A stretch of 64,000 bases of DNA, taken from an uncultured Anaeroplasmataceae bacterium (GTDB lineage Bacteria; Bacillota_I; Bacilli_A; Acholeplasmatales; Anaeroplasmataceae). The stretch spans positions 186,001 through 250,000 of the forward strand of contig CAJTTN010000001.1 of NCBI GenBank assembly GCA_910579215.1. Direction: 5' to 3'. The position numbers and the translations under genes were made by a program. Shown here piece after piece: positions 9,386-18,185 of the stretch (positions are counted from its first letter, which is position 1; each line of letters opens with the position of its first letter). The notes under the pieces were generated by a model. The model saw nothing but the letters and a program-made list of their open reading frames with translations. It was not told the origin of the DNA and did not search any database.

Positions 9386-11503
9386 TTAAAACAATCCGTC
9401 GATTTTCTCACGGACAGTGCTTTCTAATTCTTTGAATTTCTTTAATAAGTCTTCGCTTGGTGTAGGTTCTTGGTATTTATAAAAATATCTTGTAAACGGA
9501 ATCTCTGCTCCGATCTTCACTTTCTTGGCAAGCACGTTATCCTCGAATGTTGCATTCTCGTCCTCGGCCTCAAAGAAGGCTTTCGCATCAGGAATGTGTG
9601 GCAAAACTTCCCTTGCCATATAATCGTCGATTTTCTCATCCCATTTTACAATTTCTGTGTCTTTGGTTTCCGTATCGTAAACGATGCCTTTCTTGTCTTT
9701 ATGAATCTCTGCTTTTTTATCCATGACAGAAAGCCCATCAATCACTTTAGAAATAATCTTTTTATCAAATCCAGCTAATATCATCTTGATAACAGGTTCG
9801 AAATCGGAAAGCCTGTAAAATACCTTGTCAGAAAGATTGCTTCGTAATGCTTCTAAAAGAGAATCATAAAGAGGTTTGTTTTCTTTTAATTTCTTAAGAG
9901 TCTTTAGTTCTTTGGCTTTCTTTTCGGCGTCAGTCTCGATGCTGTTTTCAAGTTCATAGACCTTGCCTTCATCGTAGATAGAGCTTAAAACGCCTTTTTG
10001 AATCATGCTTTCAATTCTATCTTCCGTTATGGCGTAGCTTCTTTGCAAAGGCTGCATCACAGTATACTCGCGATAGATAAACTCGCTGTTATCATAGATT
10101 TTTACGAATTCATTTTCTTCAAAATCTGTATAAAGTTCGGTTATCCTCTTTCTGTCTTCAGGGGATAATTCGTTCTTTTTATAGCCTAAGCCTTTACGAA
10201 GCTTATGATAAATGCCCGATGCATCGATAAGCTGAATCTTTCCTTTTCTGGCGTCTCTCTTGTTCTTTGAAAGAATCCACACGTAAGTCTGGATACCAGT
10301 GTTGTAGAACAAGTCGGTTGGAAGCGCAATGATTGCCTCAATCAAATCGTTTTCAAGCATCCATCTCCTAATCTGGCTTTCGCCTGAAGCGGTGCCACCC
10401 GTGAATAGTGGCGAACCATTTTCGATGATAGCGGCACGACCGATTTTATCATCCATTTTATCGATGGCGGATTGCATAAAGATGAGTTGTGAATCACCGC
10501 CTCCAGGAAGCCCTGCTCCCCAACGGCTATGTCCCGTGGCGCGTTTTGCGAATTCATCCCTTACGGCTTTTTCCTGACCTTCTTTTGCGTCCTTTCCAGA
10601 CCAAGGTGTACCGAACGGAGGGTTCTCGATGACAAATCTCATCTTAGTGTCCTTAAAGCAATCCTCCTTGAATGTATCGGCATGACGGAAGTTTTTAGCA
10701 TCCTGTCCTTTGATTAGCATTTCAGCAAGTCCGATAGCGTAAGATGGCCCCATATACTCTTGGCCGAATAAACGAACATCAGCAGACGGGTTTACGTGTT
10801 TCAAGTACGAATAAGCTGTTGAAAGCATACCGCCAGTTCCACAAGCCTGATCGCAAACGGTGATAACCTTATGGTCTTCAAAAATATCATCGCTTCCCTC
10901 AGCTGTCAAAATCGAAACAAGGCACTTGATGATGTCTCTGCCAGTGTAATATTGTCCAGCATCCACATTTTGATAGAAACGGCCGATCAGGTTTTCAAAG
11001 ATATATCCCATTTTAATGGAGTCATAAGTCGCTGGGTTTAAGTCAAGTTCCGAGAAAGCTTTTACAACAGTCAAAAGGCAGCCGCCCTCATCCATCGTTT
11101 TAATATGATCGGCAAGCTTCAATTGCTTCATGATGTCTTGAACGTTAGATGAAAAGCCTTCAATATAATTGGTAAAATTCTCAGCCAGCTTATCTGATTC
11201 GTTTTGAAGTTCTTTCAAGTCATAGTGGCTTGTGTTATAGAATTGGAATCCAGACTTTCTTTCCAAAGCCAATGAAGGTATTGCAGGGTTCTTTTCATAC
11301 GCTTCGATAACAGCTTCCTTTGTAGGAGTCAACGCGCATTCAAATCTTCTAAGAATCGTCATAGGAATAATTACATCGCCATATTTATCTGGCATGTAAG
11401 TTCCTCTTAACTTATTGGCAATGCTCCAGATGAAATTAGCCTCAGATGTAACGTCTACTGGATTATCGTCCCAGAGTGCATCTATTTGTCTTTTGCTTGT
11501 CAT
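9386..11503 (-). CDS. hsdM: Type I DNA adenine methyltransferase (HsdM)
   Basis: 705 residues. An N-terminal HsdM helical domain (about 20-150) is followed by an N6-adenine methyltransferase domain with SAM-binding motif I as DQACGTGG (218-225; the usual form is DPACGTGG) and catalytic motif IV NPPF (294-297). A long C-terminal extension after about residue 520 is helical and lysine-rich and makes the protein longer than the common 500-530 residues; such long forms exist in the family. It overlaps the regulator gene by one base (TAATG) and precedes hsdS by 12 bp. Confidence 0.95.
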   Translation of the reverse strand: MTSKRQIDALWDDNPVDVTSEANFIWSIANKLRGTYMPDKYGDVIIPMTILRRFECALTPTKEAVIEAYEKNPAIPSLALERKSGFQFYNTSHYDLKELQNESDKLAENFTNYIEGFSSNVQDIMKQLKLADHIKTMDEGGCLLTVVKAFSELDLNPATYDSIKMGYIFENLIGRFYQNVDAGQYYTGRDIIKCLVSILTAEGSDDIFEDHKVITVCDQACGTGGMLSTAYSYLKHVNPSADVRLFGQEYMGPSYAIGLAEMLIKGQDAKNFRHADTFKEDCFKDTKMRFVIENPPFGTPWSGKDAKEGQEKAVRDEFAKRATGHSRWGAGLPGGGDSQLIFMQSAIDKMDDKIGRAAIIENGSPLFTGGTASGESQIRRWMLENDLIEAIIALPTDLFYNTGIQTYVWILSKNKRDARKGKIQLIDASGIYHKLRKGLGYKKNELSPEDRKRITELYTDFEENEFVKIYDNSEFIYREYTVMQPLQRSYAITEDRIESMIQKGVLSSIYDEGKVYELENSIETDAEKKAKELKTLKKLKENKPLYDSLLEALRSNLSDKVFYRLSDFEPVIKMILAGFDKKIISKVIDGLSVMDKKAEIHKDKKGIVYDTETKDTEIVKWDEKIDDYMAREVLPHIPDAKAFFEAEDENATFEDNVLAKKVKIGAEIPFTRYFYKYQEPTPSEDLLKKFKELESTVREKIDGLF

Positions 11504-11706
11504 TATTTAACTACCTCCATTTGAATGTTATTTTGCTCGCATATCAATCTGATTTTTTCTTTAACAAGTCTAGTTGGCTCATATTTGCCATTTTCCCATC
11601 TATTAACCGAAGTAAAAGAGACACCTAAAAGCTCAGCTAATGCCGCTTGAGACAAATTTAGGATTGCTCTCAATTTGATTATAGTTGCAGGATAGTCAAT
11701 GTTCAT
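11503..11706 (-). CDS. Xre-family helix-turn-helix regulator
   Basis: 67 residues, essentially one HTH_3 domain: LSQAALAELLGVSFTSVNRW at about 19-38 is a textbook recognition helix pair. It is the first gene of the restriction operon and shares one base with the hsdM start. Small Xre proteins at this position commonly act like controller proteins that time restriction relative to methylation; here it probably binds its own promoter just upstream, which is inference. The ATG follows GGAGGAATGACTT. Confidence 0.88.
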   Translation of the reverse strand: MNIDYPATIIKLRAILNLSQAALAELLGVSFTSVNRWENGKYEPTRLVKEKIRLICEQNNIQMEVVK

Positions 11707-11745
11707 AAGTCATTCCTCCACGCAAATTATTAAATGATATTAAAA

Positions 11746-11774
11746 ATTATAGCACTTTTTTGAGAAAATATCAA
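11746..11774 (-). promoter_or_regulatory. Sigma-A promoter of the restriction operon
   Basis: TTGATA (11774-11769) and TATAAT (11751-11746) on the minus strand are separated by exactly 17 bp, a near-perfect vegetative promoter. It drives the Xre gene, hsdM, hsdS, hsdR and the genes after them. AT-rich imperfect palindromes between it and the Xre start could be the regulator's operator. Confidence 0.85.
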
Positions 11775-11846
11775 GTAAACTGCGGAATAATGTCGAAACT
11801 AAAATAAGATTTTATCAAAAAATATCAATCGTTCCGTAGCAATATA

Positions 11847-11899
11847 CAAAAAGAAAAAGAGCCTCATAAAAATGCCTTCTGACACTTCTACAAGACTCT
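11847..11899 (-). terminator. Intrinsic terminator downstream of tmRNA
   Basis: On the minus strand a stem of about 14 pairs with several G-U wobbles (outer arms AGAGTC and GGCTCT) is followed by TTTTTCTTTTT. It lies about 106 nt past the tmRNA 3' end and before the restriction-operon promoter, insulating the two. Confidence 0.6.
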
Positions 11900-12004
11900 A
11901 TAATTTGCTGGCGGAAAGGATAAATGTTCCTATCTGCAAAGAAAAAAGGTCTGACACTTGAAAATTTACTCGATTTTCATTGTATCAAACCTATATGTTT
12001 TTAA

Positions 12005-12389
12005 TGGTGGAGCCGGGGAGACTCGAACTCCCGTACGCAGCAACGCCACTATACTTTCTACACGTTTAGTTTATTTAGATATTTCATCTGCCCTAAGCAA
12101 ATAAACAAGCCAAAAACAGACTACATTCTATTGTAGTTCATCTATGTAGTTAGAATAGCACTACATAGATATATCCTATATGAAATGAAACTTTGCTAGG
12201 ATACTATAGGAGATATCTCTAGGAAAGCCGCTTAAATATAGATTAGCAAGCGTATGCAGCGCTCATGTTGTTAGCGCGTGCAAATAAATGTGTGTTTTTT
12301 GCGGTTATTTAACCTCGACGTTTTTAAAGCAGACTACTGCTACGTGCTTATATAGCTTAAATCACCACGGCGAATCCATAAACGACCCC
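12005..12389 (-). ncRNA. ssrA: Transfer-messenger RNA (tmRNA)
   Basis: 385 nt. The 5' end GGGGTCG pairs over 7 bp with CGGCTCC before the 3' terminal ACCA, forming the alanyl acceptor stem; a TTCGAGTCTC T-loop lies near the 3' end. A resume codon GCA follows TAAATAACC, and the tag frame reads (A)KNTHLFARANNMSAAYAC then TAA. The family releases stalled ribosomes together with SmpB and marks the peptides for proteolysis; smpB and rnr lie immediately upstream in the transcription direction. The tag ends -AYAC, not the usual -ALAA. Confidence 0.95.
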
Positions 12390-12445
12390 ATGTTAATTTC
12401 CAATGAGGAAATTATAAAGCATTTTTAGATCTATTGCAAGAGAAT

Positions 12446-12898
12446 TTAATATTTTTGTGCATCCTTGATGGCTTTTTCTATTTTTCTTTTACTATCTTTT
12501 TCTTTTAAAGCTTCTCTTTTATCTACTAGCTTTTTACCCTTACATAGACCAATTTCAATTTTCAGTAGAGCATCCACAAAATAAGCTCTTAATGCTACAA
12601 TTGCTAATCCCTCTAATTTTACCTTAGTTGCTAGCTTTATGGTCTCATGCTGATGGAGTAGGAGCTCTCTAGAACGAAATTCTTCATGGTTAAATAAATT
12701 TCCCTGATCATATTTAGCAATATGCATATTTAAAATAAAAGGCTTATTATTTTTTATTATGACATATGCATCATTAATATTACATTTTCCTAAGCGCACG
12801 GATTTAATTTCAGTACCAGTTAGCTTGATACCAGCTTCATATTTTTCCAAAATAAAATATTCAAATCCCGCTCTTTTATTTGTACAAATTACCTTCAA
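12446..12898 (-). CDS. smpB: SsrA-binding protein SmpB
   Basis: 150 residues, standard length. SmpB binds the tRNA-like part of tmRNA and places it in the empty A site of stalled ribosomes. Typical blocks are seen: NKRAGFEYFILEKYEAGI at the start, LTGTEIKSVR (about 26-35), and a basic C-terminal tail (KREALKEKDSKRKIEKA) that inserts in the mRNA channel. It lies 56 bp upstream of tmRNA and 2 bp downstream of rnr, the usual trans-translation cluster of Firmicutes. Confidence 0.97.
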   Translation of the reverse strand: MKVICTNKRAGFEYFILEKYEAGIKLTGTEIKSVRLGKCNINDAYVIIKNNKPFILNMHIAKYDQGNLFNHEEFRSRELLLHQHETIKLATKVKLEGLAIVALRAYFVDALLKIEIGLCKGKKLVDKREALKEKDSKRKIEKAIKDAQKY

Positions 12899-12900
12899 CC

Positions 12901-14988
12901 TTATTCCCTCCCCCTATCATTATAATCCTTAAGAAACATAAAATCAATACGTTGTGTTTTTCTATCTGCACCAATAACTACTACCTCAACCTCATCTCCA
13001 AGTCGATACATTGTTGAACCATCTGTATAGCTGTTACTTTCAGAAAGATAGGAATAATAGCCATTCATGTTTTCTAAGCTTACCAATCCCTCTACACCAT
13101 TATGCAATGTGACAAATATTCCAAAGGAGGGAACCGAGGTAATGATCCCTGAATAAACCTTATATAGCTCTTTTTCCATGAACCATGCGTATAGCATAGC
13201 ATTGACTTCTCTTTCACAATCTATTGCGTTACGCTCACTCAAAGAATTTTGGGCAGCATATTCAGGTAAAAGATCTTGAAAGTGAAGAATTTTTTCTTCC
13301 ATATGCTCAGGATGAAAGATAGTTTCTTTAAGAATGCGATGAACCATCAAGTCGGGATATCTTCGAATTGGAGAGGTAAAATGACAATAATATCGCATAG
13401 CTAAGCCAAAATGTCCTAGACATAAGGGAGAGTATTTTGCCTTCATCATACTTCTTAATAAAAGCTGATGATAAATTTCCTTATGCGGAAGCTCATCCAT
13501 TTCATTAAGTAATTTTTGCAGGATGCTAGAGGATATTTTTCCTCTTATTTGAGGAATGTTTATCCCCATAGTTGCAAGGTCTTGAAAGCTTTGTAAGAGC
13601 TTTTCTTGATCTGGCTTTTCATGGATACGATACATACATGGAAGCTGTATTATATTCATATGGTAGGCAATTGTCTCGTTAGCCATGAGCATAAAAGCTT
13701 CTATCAGCTTTTCTGCTTCTGCCCTTACAATTGGAGCTACATCTATAGGCTCTCCTTGCTGATTTAAATGAAATTTATATTCCTTTATATCAAATTCTAA
13801 AGCCCCCATTTTTCTTCTTTTTCTTTGCAGAATGGAAGCTAATTCCTGCATAGTATTTAAAGGCTCAGTTAAGTCTGGAAATTCTTGGAGTGCTTTTGGA
13901 TTCTTTTCTAGAATTTGATTTACTTTAGCATAGGTCATTCGATATTTTGAATGAATGACTCCCTCACAAATATCATAGTTTAAAAGCTTGCCCTCCTTAG
14001 ATATCGTCATAAGACACGCTATAACTAAACGATCCTCGTTTGGATTTAAAGAACAAATCCCATTAGAAAGCTTATGTGGTAGCATAGGAATTACACGATC
14101 TGCTAAGTATACAGAGGTTCCTCGCTTTAAGGCCTCCTGATCTAATGCTGTCCCTTCCTTTACATAGGCACTGACATCAGCAATATAGACACCTAGAATA
14201 AAGCTTCCATCCTCTTGCTTAAGAATGCTAACTGCATCATCAAAATCCTTAGAATCATCCCCATCAATTGTAAAAATGAGATCCTCTCTAAAATCTCTTC
14301 GTCCATGGTAATCTTTTGGATGTACCTCAGTTGGTATCGCTTCTAATTCAGAATATACCGAATAAGGAAAATTTATAGGAAAGCTATGCTCTAAGGCAAT
14401 TTGACTAATTTCAATTCCAGGGTCATCTGGATGACCAATACACTCTACTATTTCTGCTTCAAGTGCCGTCCCTACATAGGATAGCTTAGCATAAACGATT
14501 TGACCATCCTTTAGATTAGGAATTTCCTTTTTAACAAGGGCTTTAGTTTGAAAATCCTTCATTGTAGACAGAATATAAGTCCTTGCTTTGCCTTTTCTTG
14601 TTGTTCTTTTCAAGGCTCCTACAATATATTCATGTCCTCTCTTTACAATTTTTATAATGGCAGCATTTAAAAGGCGATGACTATTATTGTAAGGATAAAA
14701 GCTAACAATATCTCCTGTATAGTATTGCTTTACCTCCTCCTCTTTAACAAAATAATCCTGTTCTTCCTTATCTACGGTAATAAATCCGTAGCCTGCCTCC
14801 TTTATCGTAAGCTTACCCGTTTTAATTATACCATAATACCAAGTATCCTTTGGATGATAAACAAGACCTTCTTCTATTAAATTTTCTAATAGCTCTTTAA
14901 GTTTCTTTTTTGAAAAACCTGTGAACGCTAGCAGCTCCCTAAATTCTGTTATACCCTCAGAAAGGAGCTCTATTACTTTTTGTTCCAT
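12901..14988 (-). CDS. rnr: Ribonuclease R
   Basis: 695 residues. Order of domains: N-terminal winged-helix (about 1-60), cold-shock OB folds (about 65-215), RNB catalytic domain (about 235-560) and an S1 domain near 605-690. The RNB active-site aspartates appear in TIDGDDSKDFDDAVSI. RNase R is a processive 3'-5' exonuclease that degrades structured RNA and, with tmRNA-SmpB, the mRNAs of stalled ribosomes. It lacks the long lysine-rich tail of some relatives. The start follows AAGGAGAG. It is probably transcribed with secG by read-through of a terminator. Confidence 0.95.
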   Translation of the reverse strand: MEQKVIELLSEGITEFRELLAFTGFSKKKLKELLENLIEEGLVYHPKDTWYYGIIKTGKLTIKEAGYGFITVDKEEQDYFVKEEEVKQYYTGDIVSFYPYNNSHRLLNAAIIKIVKRGHEYIVGALKRTTRKGKARTYILSTMKDFQTKALVKKEIPNLKDGQIVYAKLSYVGTALEAEIVECIGHPDDPGIEISQIALEHSFPINFPYSVYSELEAIPTEVHPKDYHGRRDFREDLIFTIDGDDSKDFDDAVSILKQEDGSFILGVYIADVSAYVKEGTALDQEALKRGTSVYLADRVIPMLPHKLSNGICSLNPNEDRLVIACLMTISKEGKLLNYDICEGVIHSKYRMTYAKVNQILEKNPKALQEFPDLTEPLNTMQELASILQRKRRKMGALEFDIKEYKFHLNQQGEPIDVAPIVRAEAEKLIEAFMLMANETIAYHMNIIQLPCMYRIHEKPDQEKLLQSFQDLATMGINIPQIRGKISSSILQKLLNEMDELPHKEIYHQLLLRSMMKAKYSPLCLGHFGLAMRYYCHFTSPIRRYPDLMVHRILKETIFHPEHMEEKILHFQDLLPEYAAQNSLSERNAIDCEREVNAMLYAWFMEKELYKVYSGIITSVPSFGIFVTLHNGVEGLVSLENMNGYYSYLSESNSYTDGSTMYRLGDEVEVVVIGADRKTQRIDFMFLKDYNDRGRE

Positions 14989-15005
14989 TTTTATCTCTCC
15001 TTAGG

Positions 15006-15033
15006 AAAAAAAAGAGATTTCTTTCGAAATCTC
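15006..15033 (-). terminator. Intrinsic terminator after secG
   Basis: A perfect 8-bp stem GAGATTTC/GAAATCTC with a four-base loop is followed by eight T on the minus strand. It lies between secG and rnr, so rnr, smpB and tmRNA would depend on read-through or their own promoter. Confidence 0.85.
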
Positions 15034-15036
15034 AAG

Positions 15037-15267
15037 TTAGTGTAAAGCTACGGATGTAATTACAGATGCTACAAATAAAACTCCTAAAACAATGGTTACT
15101 CTTTGTAAGAGAAGCTCAACTCCTCTGGTTTTCTGATTTTTAAATAATTCAGATTTACTACCATTGAAAGCATCATTAATATCATCTTTAGAATTTTGCA
15201 TCATGACGATAGCAATTAAAGCGATTGATAAAACCAATACTATATAATCTATCCACATCATAGGCAT
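15037..15267 (-). CDS. secG: Preprotein translocase subunit SecG
   Basis: 76 residues with two hydrophobic segments (about 5-22 and 53-73) joined by a polar loop, the standard SecG topology. SecG is the small accessory subunit of the SecYEG channel. The position directly before rnr-smpB-ssrA is the conserved Firmicutes arrangement. AAAGGAG precedes the ATG at 15267 by 4 bp; in-frame ATGs three and four codons later are also possible starts. Confidence 0.9.
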   Translation of the reverse strand: MPMMWIDYIVLVLSIALIAIVMMQNSKDDINDAFNGSKSELFKNQKTRGVELLLQRVTIVLGVLFVASVITSVALH

Positions 15268-15301
15268 GAATCTCCTTTTATTATCTTAAAACTTCTATAC
15301 G

Positions 15302-15330
15302 ATTATAACATTAAGTTATGTATTTTTCAA
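15302..15330 (-). promoter_or_regulatory. Sigma-A promoter of secG
   Basis: TTGAAA and TATAAT on the minus strand are separated by 17 bp, ending 35 bp before the secG start. Confidence 0.8.
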
Positions 15331-15334
15331 CAAC

Positions 15335-16633
15335 TTATTTTACAATTTTTAAAATTAATTTAGAATCTACTTGTTCTTCTGTAATCTTGTAGGCATGAAG
15401 AACAAGCGCAGTAGAATCATCAACATTCTCCTGATTTGCATAAATTTTAGCTAAAATATCTCCTTTACATACTTTATCATTTACCTTTTTAGCTAATACT
15501 ATACCTACACTATGATCAATTGCATCTCCAATTTTACTACGACCAGCCCCTAGAATCATTGCAGCATTCCCTATAGATAAGGCATCAATATGCCCTACAT
15601 AGCCAGATTGAGTAGCTAATACAGAATATTCATGTGTGGCCTTCTTAAATTTTTCTGGATGATAGATATAGGAATCATCGCCACCTTGGGCATGAACTAG
15701 CTTTGCTAGCGTATGCAATCCCTCTTTATTCTCTATTTGCTTTTGTAAAAGCTCCTTTGCTTCTGTTACAGACTTAGCTAATTTTGCTGCTAGTACTAGG
15801 TGGGCAGCCACCTCTAGGCAAAGCTCTGTAAAATCCTTAGGACCATTTCCATTAAGTGTATCAATTGCTTCAATAACCTCTAAGGAATTTCCAACTGCAA
15901 GACCTAGTGGCTCATCCATATTGGTTAAAATTGCTGTCATATTTCTACCACAATTTTTTCCAATATTTACCATTAACTCAGCAAGTCGAGAGGCATCCTT
16001 TTCATTTTTCATAAAGGCACCACTCCCCACCTTTACATCTAAGCAAATGGCATCAGCTCCACTAGCTAGCTTTTTACTCATGATAGAGGATGCAATTAGA
16101 GGAATAGATTCTACTGTACCAGTAACGTCTCTTAGAGCATAAAGCTTTTTATCTGCAGGAGCAAGCTCTCCTGTTTGGCCTACTAAGGCAATACCAATTG
16201 CATTTACCTGCTGTATAAAAGCTTCTTCTGAAATATTGATATCATAGCCAGGAATTGCTTCTAGTTTATCTAGGGTTCCCCCTGTATGCCCTAGTCCTCT
16301 ACCACTCATTTTTGCAAATTTAATTCCTAAGGAGGCAACAAGTGGGCCCACTACTAAGGAGGTCTTATCTCCTACACCACCCGTAGAATGCTTATCTACC
16401 TTAATTCCCTCTATTGCACTTAAATCTAGAATATCTCCACTATGAAGAATACTTTCCGTTAAATAGGTTGCTTCTTGGTCGGTCATCCCTTTAAAATAGA
16501 TAGCCATAGTTAAGGCAGAAGCCTGGTAGGTATCGATTGTACCATTCGTAAATCCTTCAATGAAAAAATTTATTTCTTCTTTAGATAGCTCTAAACCATC
16601 TCTTTTTTTTATAATTATATCAACTGCTCGCAT
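15335..16633 (-). CDS. pdp: Pyrimidine-nucleoside phosphorylase
   Basis: 432 residues, the normal length. It cleaves uridine, thymidine or deoxyuridine with phosphate to free base and sugar phosphate, a salvage step. The family signature SGRGLGHTGGTLDKLEAIPG is complete near residues 109-128, and KHSTGGVGDKTS (about 81-92) forms the phosphate and substrate site. The start at 16633 follows AAAGGAG. It has its own promoter and no other nucleoside catabolic gene sits next to it. Family resemblance does not separate Pdp from thymidine phosphorylase with certainty. Confidence 0.93.
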   Translation of the reverse strand: MRAVDIIIKKRDGLELSKEEINFFIEGFTNGTIDTYQASALTMAIYFKGMTDQEATYLTESILHSGDILDLSAIEGIKVDKHSTGGVGDKTSLVVGPLVASLGIKFAKMSGRGLGHTGGTLDKLEAIPGYDINISEEAFIQQVNAIGIALVGQTGELAPADKKLYALRDVTGTVESIPLIASSIMSKKLASGADAICLDVKVGSGAFMKNEKDASRLAELMVNIGKNCGRNMTAILTNMDEPLGLAVGNSLEVIEAIDTLNGNGPKDFTELCLEVAAHLVLAAKLAKSVTEAKELLQKQIENKEGLHTLAKLVHAQGGDDSYIYHPEKFKKATHEYSVLATQSGYVGHIDALSIGNAAMILGAGRSKIGDAIDHSVGIVLAKKVNDKVCKGDILAKIYANQENVDDSTALVLHAYKITEEQVDSKLILKIVK

Positions 16634-16666
16634 ATATATAACTCCTTTATTGTATTTTATATTTGT

Positions 16667-16695
16667 ATTTTAGCATGTTTTTAGGAAATTGTAAA
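16667..16695 (-). promoter_or_regulatory. Sigma-A promoter of the nucleoside phosphorylase gene
   Basis: TTTACA and TAAAAT on the minus strand with a 17-bp spacer. The -35 element lies 2 bp from the stop of the upstream fusion gene. Confidence 0.7.
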
Positions 16696-16696
16696 A

Positions 16697-18181
16697 TTAA
16701 ATTACATTGTAAATACCTAAAATATTGACAGAACATTGCTCCTGTTCTTCTATTTTCTGTTTTAATTTGTATAGCTTAGGAAGCTCTTCCTTAGTTAAAT
16801 CAAATTCTATATAAAAAATATAATTACCTATATAATCCTTTTTAGGTCTTGATAAGATAGCTTTAAGATTAAACCCCTGTTCATGAAATTTTTTTAGAAT
16901 ATTGAATAGCTGGCCAGATTTATCCTCCTTTGGAGTAACAGTTAAGGAACAAGTAAATTTAGATGCAAAACCTAGGACAAATGGCTTCTTCGTAGCTAAG
17001 ACGAATCTAGTTTCATCTAAGACATTTCCTAAAATATTTTTTTGTATCAAGGGAAAGGAATCGATTGCTACATGATCTGGTAAAATAGCTCCTACAGAGG
17101 ACCGTTCCTTTTTTAATAAACAATTTAAGCTTTCCATATTTGATTGTGTAAAAATGGGAGTGAGGTTGTGCTGAATGATAAAATTTTGGCATTGTCCATA
17201 GGCTTTAAATTGAACATAAACCTCATGAATCTCCGCCATATTTTTTTCATAGCTAGCAAACTGAAAATTAACCTTTAGTTTTACCTGCTCAGTTATATAT
17301 AGATTATATTTTATTATAGAATCTAAGCTTTCCATAACAAAACCATCTAAGGTATTTTCTAAAGGAATAAAGGCATCCATTGTCTTAGTAACCTGATTAC
17401 AAACGGTAAAAATACTTGGATAATAGACTACAGGATATGTTCTAGAAAGCTTTTTTCTTGCCAAATCTGAGTAAGTGCCCTTAGGACCTAAGACAGAAAG
17501 ACTCTTCTTTGGCTCCTCATAAAGTGCATGCATTAGATAATTTTCATCATAATGAAACATATAAACGCTCTTTTTAGGATTCATTTTAAATACCTGAATA
17601 TGAGAATTGATGAGAATTGCTGTATCATCCTCTAAGGCAAAACCATCTAAGGAATACTTTTTCACCTCTGTATTATAACAATCTAGCCCATCATGGTCAT
17701 AATGTGGACAAATGGTTATTGGTAAAATATCTAAGCCCATCACCATTTGATAATTGTAAAAATGCATACCATTTTTATAAGAATATTGATCTCCCATCCC
17801 AGCTACAGAAAATAAAATAGCTCCTGCTGAGATTCCCATAAATAGCTTAGAACGCTCCTTATATTTAAGGATTAAATCTAATACTATAGTTGATTGCACA
17901 AAAGATACCAAATGCTCAGCGTTTCCTCCACCAAAGTAAATAACATCTGAGCTTTCAAAGGCTTCCTCTGCGTTTTCTAAAGAGGTTAAGTATTGAACCT
18001 TAAATTTTTTAGGTACGAGGGCTTTAAATTTTTGTATGGCCTCTTCAATATTTTGATTTGCAAAGGGAATAAACAGAATCTGCTTAGGCTCTAAAGATAA
18101 ATTCGCAAATATTTTTTCTTCAAGGGTAAAATCTTCTCTATAGAGAGGGCTTCTTCCTCCGATCAAGGCATAATCAGCCAT
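16697..18181 (-). CDS. Peptidase E-like and prephenate dehydratase fusion protein
   Basis: 494 residues in two parts. Residues 1-220 resemble S51 peptidases (dipeptidase E, cyanophycinase): a GGGNAEHL block (84-91) and the nucleophile Ser118 in GISAG, with CPHYDHDG near 158-165. Residues 228-494 are prephenate dehydratase: LGPKGTYS (231-238), IPLENTLDG, the catalytic-type TRF (in ETRFVLA), then an ACT domain with SGQLFNIL and LSRPKK corresponding to the phenylalanine-binding GALV and ESRP motifs. The second part converts prephenate to phenylpyruvate. There is no stop or frameshift between the parts. trmB lies 4 bp upstream. The role of the peptidase half is unknown. Confidence 0.85.
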   Translation of the reverse strand: MADYALIGGRSPLYREDFTLEEKIFANLSLEPKQILFIPFANQNIEEAIQKFKALVPKKFKVQYLTSLENAEEAFESSDVIYFGGGNAEHLVSFVQSTIVLDLILKYKERSKLFMGISAGAILFSVAGMGDQYSYKNGMHFYNYQMVMGLDILPITICPHYDHDGLDCYNTEVKKYSLDGFALEDDTAILINSHIQVFKMNPKKSVYMFHYDENYLMHALYEEPKKSLSVLGPKGTYSDLARKKLSRTYPVVYYPSIFTVCNQVTKTMDAFIPLENTLDGFVMESLDSIIKYNLYITEQVKLKVNFQFASYEKNMAEIHEVYVQFKAYGQCQNFIIQHNLTPIFTQSNMESLNCLLKKERSSVGAILPDHVAIDSFPLIQKNILGNVLDETRFVLATKKPFVLGFASKFTCSLTVTPKEDKSGQLFNILKKFHEQGFNLKAILSRPKKDYIGNYIFYIEFDLTKEELPKLYKLKQKIEEQEQCSVNILGIYNVI

Positions 18182-18185
18182 GAAA

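Noticed and set aside
12005..12060. A tRNA gene ending in CCA
   Set aside because: The T-loop and acceptor belong to tmRNA; the 5' acceptor partner lies at 12389, not at tRNA distance.
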